Assembly (NCBI GenBank): GCA_002154585.1 | Contig: MUNG01000095.1 | Location: 1 to 64,000 of the forward strand | Origin: Streptomyces pseudogriseolus | Lineage (GTDB): Bacteria > Actinomycetota > Actinomycetes > Streptomycetales > Streptomycetaceae | DNA length: 64,000 nt | Reading direction: 5' to 3' | Part shown: piece after piece, positions 50,104-59,034 of the stretch | How the letters are laid out: each line of letters starts with the position of its first letter | How positions within the stretch are numbered: the first letter of the stretch is position 1 | The notes under the pieces: generated by a model | Databases searched by the model: none | The model's input: the letters and a program-made list of their open reading frames with translations, nothing else | What the model was told of the DNA's origin: nothing | Program-made: the position numbers and the translations under genes

Positions 50104-51513
50104 TCAGTGATGGAACCCGGTCGCCGCGTTCCGGTCCCGGGTGAGCGGGTGCGACTGGCTCCTCAGCTCGGGCAGCAGCCGGGTCAGGTCCTCCGCGAAG
50201 AGGCCGGCGAGGTCCTCCGAGAAGCCGTTGCGGCACACCACCCTGAGGACCGCGAGGTCCTGACGGTTCGCCGGGAAGGTGTACGCCGGCACCAGCCAGC
50301 CGGTCTCCCGCAGCCGCCGCGCCACGTCGAACACGTCGAACGCCGTCACGTCCGGCGCGGTGGTGAAGGCGAACACGGGCAGCTCGTCGCCCCGGGTGAG
50401 CAGCCGGAAGTCGCCGAGCGCCTCGATCCGCGCGGACAGTCCCGTGGCCACGTCCCGCGCCGCCTGCTGCACCGCGCGGTAGCCGTCCCGGCCCAGCCGC
50501 AGGAAGGAGTAGTACTGCGCCACGACCTGGGCGCCGGGCCGGGAGAAGTTCAGGGCGAAGGTCGGCATGTCGCCGCCCAGGTAGTTCACCCGGAAGACCA
50601 GCTCCTCGGGCAGCGCCGCCGCGTCCCGCCACAGCACCCAGCCCACCCCCGGGTACACCAGCCCGTACTTGTGCCCCGAGGTGTTGACCGACGCCACGCG
50701 CGGCAGGCGGAAGTCCCACACCAGGTCCTCGTCGAGGAACGGCGCGATCATCGCCCCCGACGCCCCGTCGACGTGCACCGGGATGTCCAGGCCGGTGCGC
50801 TCCTGAAGGCCGTCCAGGGCCTCGCACAGCTCGGCGACCGGCTCGTAGGACCCGTCGAAGGTGGAGCCGAGGATGCCGACGACCCCGATGGTGTTCTCGT
50901 CGCACAGCTCGACCGCGGCCGCCGGGTCGAGGTGGAACCGGTCGCCCTCCATGGGCACCTGACGGGGCTCCACCTCCCAGAAGGTGCAGAACTTCTCCCA
51001 GCAGACCTGGACGTTGACGCCCATCACCAGGTTGGGGCGGGCCTCCCGCGAGGGGTAGCGGCCGGCGTTGCGCAGCGACCAGCGCCGCTTCAGGGCCAGG
51101 CCCGCCAGCATGCACGCCTCGCTGGACCCGGTGGTCGAACAGCCCACGGCCTTCGCCGGGTCGGGCGCGTTCCACAGGTCGGCGAGCATCGCCACGCAGC
51201 GGCGCTCCAGTTCGGCGGTGCGCGGGTACTCGTCCTTGTCGATCATGTTCTTGTCGCGGCACTCCGCCATCAGCAGCCCGGCCTGCGGCTCCATCCAGGT
51301 GGTGACGAAGGTGGCCAGGTTCAGCCGCGCGTTGCCGTCCAGCATCAGCTCGTCGTGCACCAGCTGGTACGCCGTCGACGGGGCCATGGGGCCGTCCGCC
51401 AGCCGGTGCTTGGGCGGCGCCGAGGTCATGTCCCCGACCGGGTTCGCGGGCCCCAGGAAGGGGTTGACGGACATCGGGCGCTCACCGGCCGGCCGGCCGG
51501 GGTGCAGCGGCAT
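50104..51513 (-). CDS. gad: Glutamate decarboxylase
   Basis: A 469 aa PLP enzyme of group II decarboxylases converting glutamate to GABA. The PLP lysine is in SVNTSGHKYGLVYPG, the cofactor Asp in IPVHVDGASGAMIAPF, and the substrate region TTGSSEACMLAGLALKRRW is typical of GAD proteins. Length and motif order match bacterial and plant GAD (about 465 aa). GGAGG precedes ATG 51513. Proton consumption by the reaction makes it an acid-stress enzyme in many bacteria. The adjacent ClC-type channel gene on the same strand (56 bases upstream) fits that theme, since ClC antiporters support acid resistance. Confidence 0.9.
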   Translation of the reverse strand: MPLHPGRPAGERPMSVNPFLGPANPVGDMTSAPPKHRLADGPMAPSTAYQLVHDELMLDGNARLNLATFVTTWMEPQAGLLMAECRDKNMIDKDEYPRTAELERRCVAMLADLWNAPDPAKAVGCSTTGSSEACMLAGLALKRRWSLRNAGRYPSREARPNLVMGVNVQVCWEKFCTFWEVEPRQVPMEGDRFHLDPAAAVELCDENTIGVVGILGSTFDGSYEPVAELCEALDGLQERTGLDIPVHVDGASGAMIAPFLDEDLVWDFRLPRVASVNTSGHKYGLVYPGVGWVLWRDAAALPEELVFRVNYLGGDMPTFALNFSRPGAQVVAQYYSFLRLGRDGYRAVQQAARDVATGLSARIEALGDFRLLTRGDELPVFAFTTAPDVTAFDVFDVARRLRETGWLVPAYTFPANRQDLAVLRVVCRNGFSEDLAGLFAEDLTRLLPELRSQSHPLTRDRNAATGFHH

Positions 51514-51568
51514 GGGTCCTCCGTAAGGGGTCGGGCGGCCCGGGCCGGGCCGCCGGGGGGAGCGGGGG

Positions 51569-52861
51569 TCAGCTGACGGCCGTCCCGTCCGGCCGCAGCT
51601 GCATGTGCGGGCGGCCGGTGACGAGCAGCCAGGCGGGGAGGGAGGCCAGGCACAGCAGGGCGAGCATGCCGGGGGAGGCGACCAGGACGGCCGCGACGAA
51701 CAGGCTCACCCAGCCCTGCCGGGTGACAGCCAGCAGCAGGCCCAGGACGCCCGCCGACACCCCGACGGCCGGATGCACCTCGGGCACCAGCGCGTGCGCG
51801 CACAGGCCGAGCGCGGTCCCCACGAACACCGACGGGAAGATCCGCCCGCCGCGGAAGCCGCAGGACGCGGCGACCAGCAGCGCGGCCAGTTTCACCACCG
51901 TCATCACGGCGAACTCGCCGGCCGTCCAGCCGTCGGGGTCGGCGGCCAGCTCGGCGATCTCGTCGAGCCCCTTGAACAGGGTGAGGTGCCCGCCCAGCGC
52001 CGCGAGCGCGCCCAGGACCACGCCGCCGGCCGGGAGCATCAGCATCGGGTGGCGCAGCCGCGCGAACGCCCCGTGCGTGTACGGGAAGGCGTACACCGCG
52101 CACAGGCCGAGCAGCGCGCCCGCCGAGGCCACCACGAGCGACGCCAGCAGATCGCCCCAGCCGGGCTGCCCGAACGGCGGCAGGTGCAGGTCGAAGCTCG
52201 GCCTCGACACCAGCGTGGTGGTCAGGGCGCCCGCCCCGGCGGCGGCCAGCGGCGCGAACAGGCTGTCCCACAGCTGTCCCTTGACGCGCTGCCCGGCCAG
52301 CGCCTCGGAGATCACCAGCGCCGCGGCGACCGGCGTGCCGAACAGCGCGCCGATGGTCCCCGCCTCGGCGAGGGCCACCCACCCGCGTTCGGCCGTCGCC
52401 GGGAACGCGCGGGCGCCGAACCACACCGCCAGCGAGACGTTCACGGCGATGATCGGGTTCTCCGGTCCCAGGCTCGGCCCGCCGGCCAGCACCAGCGCGG
52501 TCACCAGCAGCAGCCCGGGCAGCACCGCGAGCGGCAGCACCGGCGCCTCGAGCCCCGTGGTCGCCGGGTCGGGGCCCGCGTGCCCGGGCACCTTCCACAC
52601 CACCAGCCCCACCGCGACACCGGTGGCCACCAGCACCGCGAACATCCACGCCACGGAGTAACGGCCGACGCCGAGCGCGTCCGGCAGGTCCCGCCAGAGC
52701 GCGTGCTGGAGCTCCTCGGCGGCCGCGCTCACCCCCAGCAGGACCAGGCTCGTCACCACGCCGACCAGCAGCGCGGGCACGATGGTCGGCAGGAGGGCGC
52801 GGGCCGAGACCGCCGGGGCGGTACCGGTCGCCGACTGCGTGCTGTCCTGGGTCACGCGCAC
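51569..52861 (-). CDS. ClC-family chloride channel or antiporter
   Basis: A 430 aa integral membrane protein with 10 or more hydrophobic segments. GGPSLGPENPI corresponds to the ClC motif GxxxGPE(G)P, with the gating Glu retained but Gly replaced by Asn. SCGFRGGRIFPSVFVG matches the GxFxP motif. The protein may exchange Cl- for H+. GTG 52861 (or GTG 52855) is the start. There is no evident ribosome binding site, and it is divergent from tipA, sharing a 94-base region. A functional link with glutamate decarboxylase is inferred from co-orientation. Confidence 0.8.
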   Translation of the reverse strand: MRVTQDSTQSATGTAPAVSARALLPTIVPALLVGVVTSLVLLGVSAAAEELQHALWRDLPDALGVGRYSVAWMFAVLVATGVAVGLVVWKVPGHAGPDPATTGLEAPVLPLAVLPGLLLVTALVLAGGPSLGPENPIIAVNVSLAVWFGARAFPATAERGWVALAEAGTIGALFGTPVAAALVISEALAGQRVKGQLWDSLFAPLAAAGAGALTTTLVSRPSFDLHLPPFGQPGWGDLLASLVVASAGALLGLCAVYAFPYTHGAFARLRHPMLMLPAGGVVLGALAALGGHLTLFKGLDEIAELAADPDGWTAGEFAVMTVVKLAALLVAASCGFRGGRIFPSVFVGTALGLCAHALVPEVHPAVGVSAGVLGLLLAVTRQGWVSLFVAAVLVASPGMLALLCLASLPAWLLVTGRPHMQLRPDGTAVS

Positions 52862-52898
52862 ACGATAAGGGGGCGAAAGGGATTAATCGGGAACCCGC

Positions 52899-52929
52899 TT
52901 GCACCTCACGTGGCGTGAGGACCCAGCCT
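52899..52929 (+). promoter_or_regulatory. tipA promoter with MerR-type 19-bp spacer and dyad
   Basis: A -35 TTGCAC (52899-52904) and -10-like CAGCCT (52924-52929) are separated by 19 bp, the overlong spacer of MerR-activated promoters. Within it is the dyad CCTCACG-TGG-CGTGAGG (52904-52920). This matches the known thiostrepton-inducible tipA promoter layout, in which ligand-bound TipAL untwists the DNA to align the elements. Confidence 0.85.
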
Positions 52930-52955
52930 GGAGCGCGGAACGGAAGGGAGCGGAA

Positions 52956-53717
52956 GTGAGCTACTCCGTAGGACAGGTGGCCGGTTTCGCCGGGGTCACG
53001 GTGCGCACCCTGCACCACTACGACGCCATCGGCCTGCTCGTGCCGAGCGCGCGCAGCCACGCGGGGCACCGGCGCTACAGCGACGCCGACCTCGACCGGC
53101 TTCAGCAGATCCTGTTCTACCGCGAGCTCGGCTTTCCGCTCGAGGAGGTCGCCGCGCTGCTCGACGACCCGGCCGCGGACCCGCGCGCGCATCTGCGCCG
53201 CCAGCACGAGCTGCTGACCGCCCGGATCGAACGGCTCCAGAAGATGGCGGCGGCCGTGGAACAGGCCATGGAGGCACGCACGATGGGGATCAACCTGACA
53301 CCCGAGGAGAAGTTCGAGGTCTTCGGCGACTTCGACCCCGACCAGTACCAGGAGGAGGTCCAGGAGCGCTGGGGCGACACCGACGCCTACCGTCAGTCGC
53401 AGCAGAGGACGGCCTCCTACACCAAGGAGGACTGGCAGCGGATCCAGCGCGAGTCCGACGAGCTCACCCGGCGCTTCGTCGCCCTGATGGACGCGGGCGA
53501 GCCGGCGGACTCGGAGGCGGCGATGGACGTCGCCGAGGACCACCGCCAGGGCATCACCCGCAACCACTACGACTGCGGCTACGAGATGCACACCTGCCTG
53601 GGGGAGATGTACGTCAACGACGAGCGCTTCACGCGCAACATCGACCAGGCGAAGGAGGGGCTGGCCGCGTACATGCGGGACGCGATCCTCGCCAACGCCG
53701 TACGGCACACCGCCTGA
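52956..53717 (+). CDS. tipA: MerR-family thiopeptide-responsive activator TipAL
   Basis: The 253 aa product has exactly the length of S. lividans TipAL. Residues 1-70 are the MerR winged helix (YSVGQVAGFAGVTVRTLHHY). A coiled-coil dimerisation helix follows to about 108, then the TipAS antibiotic-binding domain. Cys207 and Cys214 (HYDCGYEMHTC) are at the positions known to trap thiostrepton covalently. The gene autoactivates and drives other tip genes. An internal start at Met110 yields TipAS. GTG 52956 follows GGAAGGGAG. Confidence 0.95.
   Translation: MSYSVGQVAGFAGVTVRTLHHYDAIGLLVPSARSHAGHRRYSDADLDRLQQILFYRELGFPLEEVAALLDDPAADPRAHLRRQHELLTARIERLQKMAAAVEQAMEARTMGINLTPEEKFEVFGDFDPDQYQEEVQERWGDTDAYRQSQQRTASYTKEDWQRIQRESDELTRRFVALMDAGEPADSEAAMDVAEDHRQGITRNHYDCGYEMHTCLGEMYVNDERFTRNIDQAKEGLAAYMRDAILANAVRHTA
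53283..53717 (+). CDS. tipA: TipAS, internally initiated 144 aa form of tipA
   Basis: In frame within tipA, ATG 53283 (Met110) is preceded by GGAGG eight bases upstream. The resulting 144 aa protein, starting MGINLTPEEKFEV, is the DNA-binding-free form TipAS. In S. lividans it is made in excess over TipAL and sequesters thiopeptides (established), giving low-level resistance. Confidence 0.85.
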   Translation: MGINLTPEEKFEVFGDFDPDQYQEEVQERWGDTDAYRQSQQRTASYTKEDWQRIQRESDELTRRFVALMDAGEPADSEAAMDVAEDHRQGITRNHYDCGYEMHTCLGEMYVNDERFTRNIDQAKEGLAAYMRDAILANAVRHTA

Positions 53718-53906
53718 GCGGTCGCGGCCCGGGCGCTGTGGGCCACGACCAGCGGTGATTCCCCCACGGCGCCGGCTCGCGGCTTCCGCCGGGGCGGGGC
53801 ACAGTGCATCCTGGGTACCCCCGCGGAACCTGGGCTTCTACGGCTGCGTTCATAATTTGGGCAGCCAGCCCCGCCCTTGACCCCCAGCTGCAGGAGCCAC
53901 ATCCCC

Positions 53907-54833
53907 GTGACCACCCTTGCGCTCGGCCCCGAGTGGCTGAGCCCGGACTACCTCATCGAGACCTTCAGCCTCCCCGGCATCCTGCTGATCGTCTTCGCGG
54001 AATCCGGACTCTTCGCGTTCCTGCCCGGCGACTCCCTGCTGTTCACGGCGGGCCTTTTCGTGGCCGAGGGCACCTACATCAGCCAGCCCCTGTGGCTGGT
54101 GTGCACGCTGATCGTGCTCGCCGCCGTGATCGGCGACCAGGTCGGCTACATGATCGGCAAGTTCTTCGGGCCCCGGCTGTTCAGCCGGCCCAACTCCAAG
54201 CTGTTCAAGCAGGAGAACCTGGAGAAGGCCCACGAGTTCATGGAGAAGTACGGGCCGAAGGCGATCGTCCTGGCCCGCTTCGTGCCCATCGTGCGGACCT
54301 TCGCGCCCATCGTGGCCGGCGCCGGCCGGATGAAGTACCGCACGTTCCTCACGTACAACGTCATCGGCGGTGTCGCCTGGGGCACGGGCGTCACCCTCGC
54401 CGGCTACTGGCTGGGCCAGATCTCGCTCATCAAGAACAACGTCGAGGCGATCCTCGTCCTGATCGTCTTCGTCTCCGTGGTGCCGATCCTGATCGAGTAC
54501 CTGCGCGAGCGCGGGAAGAAGAAGCGCGCCGCCGCCGAGGCCCCGGCCGCCGCGCCGCACGCGCAGCCGCCGGTCATGGACGACGCCACCACCCAGCTGC
54601 GCCGCATCCCCCCGGCCGCCGCGCCCCAGCAGCCCCGCCCGCAGCACCACGGCGACCAGGGCGGCTACCCGCAGCAGCAGCAGCCGTACGGCGGCGGCAA
54701 CGGCTACCCGCAGCAGCAGCCGGACCGGCAGCCGTACGGGAACGACCAGGGCTACGACCAGCGGCAGTACGACCAGCAGCGGTACGACCAGCAGTACGAC
54801 CCGCGCCAGCCGTACAACGGCGGCGGTTACTGA
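53907..54833 (+). CDS. DedA-family membrane protein with Gln/Tyr-rich tail
   Basis: A 308 aa protein. Residues 1-215 form the DedA/VTT domain: an amphipathic re-entrant region with ESGLFAFLPGDSLLFTAG, the conserved basic-Pro segment LARFVPIVRTFAPIVAG, and 5-6 hydrophobic segments. DedA proteins are now viewed as lipid-carrier transporters affecting undecaprenyl phosphate recycling and membrane potential. The C-terminal 80 residues are cytoplasmic low complexity with repeats such as GYPQQQQPYG and DQQRYDQQYD, likely disordered. I start at GTG 53907, with AGGAG upstream. It is not in an operon with its neighbours. Confidence 0.85.
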   Translation: MTTLALGPEWLSPDYLIETFSLPGILLIVFAESGLFAFLPGDSLLFTAGLFVAEGTYISQPLWLVCTLIVLAAVIGDQVGYMIGKFFGPRLFSRPNSKLFKQENLEKAHEFMEKYGPKAIVLARFVPIVRTFAPIVAGAGRMKYRTFLTYNVIGGVAWGTGVTLAGYWLGQISLIKNNVEAILVLIVFVSVVPILIEYLRERGKKKRAAAEAPAAAPHAQPPVMDDATTQLRRIPPAAAPQQPRPQHHGDQGGYPQQQQPYGGGNGYPQQQPDRQPYGNDQGYDQRQYDQQRYDQQYDPRQPYNGGGY

Positions 54834-54868
54834 GCACCCCGGCGGGCGGCGGGCGGACCGGCGGTGGG

Positions 54869-56569
54869 CTAGAAGCCTCGCGTCCGCTTCGCCGCCCGAC
54901 GCTTCTCCGCGGAGCCGATCCGCAGGAACAGCCGGGAGATCTCCGAACCGAGGTTCACGCCGATCGCGATGGCCATCGCCAGCGCCACCGCCTTGGTCAG
55001 CGACGTCAGACCCGAGTCGACCTCGTTCTGTGCGATGCCCAGCAGACCGAAGTACGTGGCCGAACCGGGCAGCAGCGGCCCGATCGCGGCCGTGGTGTAC
55101 GGCAGCGCGGACGCGAACCGGTAGCGGGCCAGCAGCTGCCCGAACAGGCCCACCACACCGGCGGCCACCGCCGTCGACGCCACCGGCGAGATGTCGCCCG
55201 TGTCGTGCATCGCCCCGTACACCACCCAGGCGACCCCGCCGTTCAGCGTCACCATCAGCACCGTGGCCCGCTCCTGCTGGAGCAGCACCGCGAACGCCAG
55301 CGACAGCCCCAGGGACGCGGCGATCTGCAGCACCGGCTGCGGGTCCGACCCGCCGAGCGCGGCGTCCGGAACCAGGTTGGCGCCCAGCTGCACGCCGAAG
55401 TACAGCACCGTCAGCACGCCGATCACGATGCCGACGAAGAAGTACAGCACCTCCAGCAGACGCGCGGACGCCGTGATGTAGAAGCCGGTGAGACCGTCCT
55501 GCACGCCCGCCACCAGCGCCCGTCCGGGCAGCAGCGCGAACAGCCCACCGGTGATCACCGCGGAGGCCTTCACGTCCGCGTGCGCCAGGGTCAGCGCCAC
55601 CCCGATCGCGGCCGGCGGCGTCGCGGCCACCGTGAACTGGTAGAACTCCGGCAGCCCGCGCCCGGCGCACAGCCAGGCCAGCCGGTCGCCGAGCATGGCC
55701 CCGACCGCAGCCGCGACGAACACCAGCAGCTGGCCACCGACCAGCACCGAGGCGGAGCCGGCCAGCAGCCCGCTCGCCGCCGTCAGCGCCCAGCCCGGGT
55801 AGGGGTGCCGGTTACGGCGGATCTCCGCCAGCCGCCGGTACGCCTCCTCCAGGGTCACCTGGGTCTCGGCGTCGCTGAGGTCGTCCACCAGCTGGTAGAC
55901 GGCCGCCAGCCGGGTGTAGTCGGGGGAGCGGCGGCGCACCGTGCGGGAGGCGGTCACCGGGTCGTCGACCAGGGACGGCTGGTAGGAGACGGCGAGCAGG
56001 GTGAAGGTGACGTTGGGCTCGCACCGGTCCAGGCCGTAGGAGCGGCACACGGCGAACATCGCCGCCTCCACGTCCTCGGCGCCCTCACCGCCCGCCAGCA
56101 GCAGCTCACCGATACGCAGGCTCAGGTCCAGCACGCGCGGCACGGCCGGGCCGGCCTCGTCGTGCCGCTGCACCGGCTCCGGGGCGGGCCGCTCGGTCAC
56201 CGGCATGCGCAGCATCGTGCGCATCCGGTCCTGCCAGGGCACGTCCTTGGTCAGCCGGACCAGCGGGACGCCGGTCGGCGGGGTGAAGGCGGCGGCCTGC
56301 TTGGCGCTGTACGTCCTCGGCGTGCTGAACGCCGAGCCCTCCGGCTCGTGCGGCGGGGGCGGCGCGACGTCCAGACCGTCCGGAAGGGAGAACTCCGAGG
56401 TGGTCTCGGACTCCGACGCCCCCGGCTTCGGCACGGCCAGCCCGTCGGGCACCGCGAACTCGGAGGTCGTCGACGACTCGCTGTCGGTCTGCGCCGCGAG
56501 ATGCGAAGGGGGTACGAAGGCGCTCCTCGCCTCGTCCGACTGCGGCTTGCGGTCCTCCGCGTCCGTCAC
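54869..56569 (-). CDS. Threonine/serine exporter, ThrE family
   Basis: A 566 aa protein. A Pro/Ser/Glu-rich cytoplasmic N-terminus (about 1-120) contains two similar TTSEF(A/S)(V/L)PDGL repeats. The DUF1212 domain follows, with LRIGELLLAGGEGAEDVEAAM, then about ten transmembrane helices ending in the ThrE C-terminal half (ALLQQERATVLMVTLNGGVAW). ThrE of Corynebacterium exports Thr and Ser by proton motive force. GTG 56569 with GGGAGAGAAAGG upstream is preferred to a start 27 bases earlier. Confidence 0.85.
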   Translation of the reverse strand: MTDAEDRKPQSDEARSAFVPPSHLAAQTDSESSTTSEFAVPDGLAVPKPGASESETTSEFSLPDGLDVAPPPPHEPEGSAFSTPRTYSAKQAAAFTPPTGVPLVRLTKDVPWQDRMRTMLRMPVTERPAPEPVQRHDEAGPAVPRVLDLSLRIGELLLAGGEGAEDVEAAMFAVCRSYGLDRCEPNVTFTLLAVSYQPSLVDDPVTASRTVRRRSPDYTRLAAVYQLVDDLSDAETQVTLEEAYRRLAEIRRNRHPYPGWALTAASGLLAGSASVLVGGQLLVFVAAAVGAMLGDRLAWLCAGRGLPEFYQFTVAATPPAAIGVALTLAHADVKASAVITGGLFALLPGRALVAGVQDGLTGFYITASARLLEVLYFFVGIVIGVLTVLYFGVQLGANLVPDAALGGSDPQPVLQIAASLGLSLAFAVLLQQERATVLMVTLNGGVAWVVYGAMHDTGDISPVASTAVAAGVVGLFGQLLARYRFASALPYTTAAIGPLLPGSATYFGLLGIAQNEVDSGLTSLTKAVALAMAIAIGVNLGSEISRLFLRIGSAEKRRAAKRTRGF

Positions 56570-56656
56570 GTGCCTTTCTCTCCCTGCTGACGACACCGTC
56601 CCTCAGTGTGCCCGTTGTCGCGCCGATATGCGCACACGGCGAACGGCGCACAGCAC

Positions 56657-56694
56657 GACGACGGGCCGCACGCCTGGGCGTGCGGCCCGTCGTC
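56657..56694 (-). terminator. ppa terminator, 17-bp perfect stem
   Basis: Arms GACGACGGGCCGCACGC (56657-56673) and GCGTGCGGCCCGTCGTC (56678-56694) with a 4-nt loop, 20 bases beyond the ppa stop codon and upstream of the thrE-like gene. Confidence 0.85.
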
Positions 56695-56714
56695 ACCTCT
56701 CGGGGCGAGGGGGC

Positions 56715-57206
56715 TCAGTGGCCGCCCTGCTCCTTGAACCGCTTGTAGGACCGCTCGATCTCGGCCTCGGCGTCGACCCGGCCGACCCAGTTGGCGCCCT
56801 CGACCGACTTGCCCGGCTCCAGGTCCTTGTAGACCTCGAAGAAGTGCTGGATCTCCAGCCGGTCGAACTCCGACACGTGGTGGATGTCGCGCAGGTGCTC
56901 CACGCGCGGGTCCGTCGACGGGACGCACAGCAGCTTGTCGTCGCCGCCGGCCTCGTCGGTCATGCGGAACATGCCGATGGCGCGGCAGCGGATCAGGCAG
57001 CCCGGGAACGTCGGCTCGTCCAGGATGACCAGCGCGTCCAGCGGGTCGCCGTCCTCGCCGAGGGTGTTCTCGACGAAGCCGTAGTCGGTCGGGTAGGCGG
57101 TCGAGGTGAAGAGCCGACGGTCCAGGCGGATCCGACCCGTCTCGTGGTCCACCTCGTACTTGTTCCGCGAACCCTTCGGGATCTCGATCGTGACGTCGAA
57201 CTCCAC
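56715..57206 (-). CDS. ppa: Inorganic pyrophosphatase (family I)
   Basis: A 163 aa soluble enzyme hydrolysing PPi. GSRNKYEVD carries the substrate-binding Lys and Glu. [23 protein letters not shown] is the family signature, with DGDPLD holding the metal ligands. The length matches Streptomyces Ppa. GTG 57206, preceded by GGAGGAG, yields the expected [12 protein letters not shown] start; open sequence continues 24 bases upstream. It is divergent from dacB. Confidence 0.95.
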   Translation of the reverse strand: MEFDVTIEIPKGSRNKYEVDHETGRIRLDRRLFTSTAYPTDYGFVENTLGEDGDPLDALVILDEPTFPGCLIRCRAIGMFRMTDEAGGDDKLLCVPSTDPRVEHLRDIHHVSEFDRLEIQHFFEVYKDLEPGKSVEGANWVGRVDAEAEIERSYKRFKEQGGH

Positions 57207-57291
57207 CGGACGCTCCTCCATGATCAGCACATCGTTCTGGTGGTTAAGTGTCCCTCACGCAGGTGTGTGATCGCGAAAGGGGCTGGTGGTC

Positions 57292-58881
57292 GTGCCAGAG
57301 CTGAGGCCTTGGCGGGCCGCGGTACCGCACGTCGTGCGGATCGCGGACGCCGTACGACCGCGTCTGGCGCGGGTCGCCGCGGCCACCGGGCCGTGGTTCA
57401 CCAGAGGGCGCCGGCCGGGATCGCCGCAGGCCCCACGGGTCGCGCGGCCCGGAACCGGGTGGTACACCGCGACCGCCGCCACCGCCGGTCTGGCGCTGGC
57501 CGCGGGAGTGGCGACCGCCGCCGGCCCCTGGGACTCCTCGGGTCAGCGTACGGCCGAGCGGCACCGGGCCGTGGCCCTGGAAGCCTCGCGTGGCACAGAT
57601 CACGAAGGCTCCCGGGCGCGCGCCGGCACCCCGCCGCGCGGGCCGGGGGCCGCCCCGCCCGCCCCGTCCGTGCTCACCGGCCTCGGCGGCACCGCCACCG
57701 CCGCCCGTTCGGCGCCCGCCGGGAAGGCGCTCGCCGCCGTCCTCGACCCGCTGCTGAAGGACCCGGCGCTGGGCCGCCGCTCCGCGGCCGTGGTCGACGC
57801 CGCCACCGGCCGCCGCCTCTACGGCGCCGACTCCGGCACCGCGCTCACCCCCGCCTCCACCACGAAGATCGCCACCGCGGTCGCCGCGCTGTCCGCGCTG
57901 GGCCCCGACCACCGGCTCACCACCCGCACGGTCTACGAACCCGACACCGAGGAGGTCGTGCTGGTCGGCGGCGGCGACCCCACGCTCACCGCCCGTAAGA
58001 GCGCCAAGGGGTCCGCGAGCCTGCGCGACCTGGCGGCCCGGACCGCGGCGGCCCTCGCCAAGCGGGGCGTGCGCAAGGTGACGCTGTCGTACGACACGAC
58101 CCTCTACAAGGGCGGCACGACCCACCCGATCGGGGTCAACCCGAACATCGCCGAGGTCACCCCGCTGATGGCCGACGAGGCCCGCGCCGACGACTCCTCC
58201 AGCGGGCCCGCCCCGCGCGTCGCCGACCCCGCGGCCGACGCCGCCCGGCGATTCGGCGACCTGCTGAAGGAGCACGGAATCACGGCCACGCCGCCCGGCC
58301 CGTCGAAGTCGACCACGCGCGCGACCACCCTCGCGACGGTGTCCTCGCCGCCGCTGTCCGCGCTCGTCGAGCGCATGCTGACCAACAGCGACAACGACCT
58401 CGCCGAGGCGCTCGCCCGGCACACCGCCGTGGCCACCGGCAAGCCGGCCGACTTCGCCGGCGCGGGCGCGGCGGTCACCGCCCGCCTGAAGCAGCTGAGG
58501 CTGCCCGTGAAGGGCGTCGTGATCAAGGACGGCAGCGGTCTGGACCGCGCCGGGCGGCTCACCGCCGACCTGCTCACCGCCCTCCTCGTCACGGCCGGCG
58601 ACCCCGCCCACCCGGAGCTGCGCCCGGTCCTCACGGGCCTCCCCGTGGCCGGCTTCACCGGCACCCTCTCCGGCCGCTACGCCGACGGCGCGGCCGGCGT
58701 GGTGCGCGCCAAGACCGGCACGCTGACCGGCGTCAACACGCTGGCCGGCACGGTCGTGGACCGCGACGGCCGCCTGCTGGCGTTCGCGTTCCTCGCGAAC
58801 GACACGACGGGGCCGGACGCGGCGCAGGCGGCCCTGGACAAGGCCGCCTCCGCCTTGGCGGCGTGCGGGTGCCGCGTTTAG
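57292..58881 (+). CDS. dacB: D-alanyl-D-alanine carboxypeptidase/endopeptidase (PBP4 family, S13)
   Basis: A 529 aa penicillin-binding protein. An Arg-rich cytoplasmic N-terminus is followed by a signal anchor (about 57-80, YTATAATAGLALAAGVATAAG). The catalytic domain has SxxK as STTKI, SxN as SDN and KTG in RAKTGTLTGVNT, so all three are complete. The insert between SxxK and SxN is typical of class C PBP4. It trims peptidoglycan stem peptides outside the membrane. GTG 57292 is favoured by AAAGGGG upstream; GTG 57286 is close by. The stop codon overlaps the left arm of a repeat that may terminate it. Confidence 0.9.
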   Translation: MPELRPWRAAVPHVVRIADAVRPRLARVAAATGPWFTRGRRPGSPQAPRVARPGTGWYTATAATAGLALAAGVATAAGPWDSSGQRTAERHRAVALEASRGTDHEGSRARAGTPPRGPGAAPPAPSVLTGLGGTATAARSAPAGKALAAVLDPLLKDPALGRRSAAVVDAATGRRLYGADSGTALTPASTTKIATAVAALSALGPDHRLTTRTVYEPDTEEVVLVGGGDPTLTARKSAKGSASLRDLAARTAAALAKRGVRKVTLSYDTTLYKGGTTHPIGVNPNIAEVTPLMADEARADDSSSGPAPRVADPAADAARRFGDLLKEHGITATPPGPSKSTTRATTLATVSSPPLSALVERMLTNSDNDLAEALARHTAVATGKPADFAGAGAAVTARLKQLRLPVKGVVIKDGSGLDRAGRLTADLLTALLVTAGDPAHPELRPVLTGLPVAGFTGTLSGRYADGAAGVVRAKTGTLTGVNTLAGTVVDRDGRLLAFAFLANDTTGPDAAQAALDKAASALAACGCRV

Positions 58882-58975
58882 GGGCGCGGGGAACTGCGCG
58901 GACGTTCCGCGTCCTGCCCTCCCGTCTTCGGGGGCTTCGCCCCCGGACCCCCTTCGCACAGTTCCCCGCGCCCCT
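58880..58975. repeat. Long palindromic intergenic repeat (GGGGCGCGGGGAACTG type)
   Basis: Arms 58880-58900 (AGGGGCGCGGGGAACTG..GCG) and 58955-58975 pair over 21 bp with one mismatch around a centre that itself contains GGGGGCTTCGCCCCC. From memory this element is one of the most frequent dispersed repeats in Streptomyces. It begins within the dacB stop codon. Confidence 0.75.
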
Positions 58976-59034
58976 GTAGTGCCGCAGGCCGTGAGGATCT
59001 GCCCGTTTCCCCACCCCTCACGTACCGTTGACAC

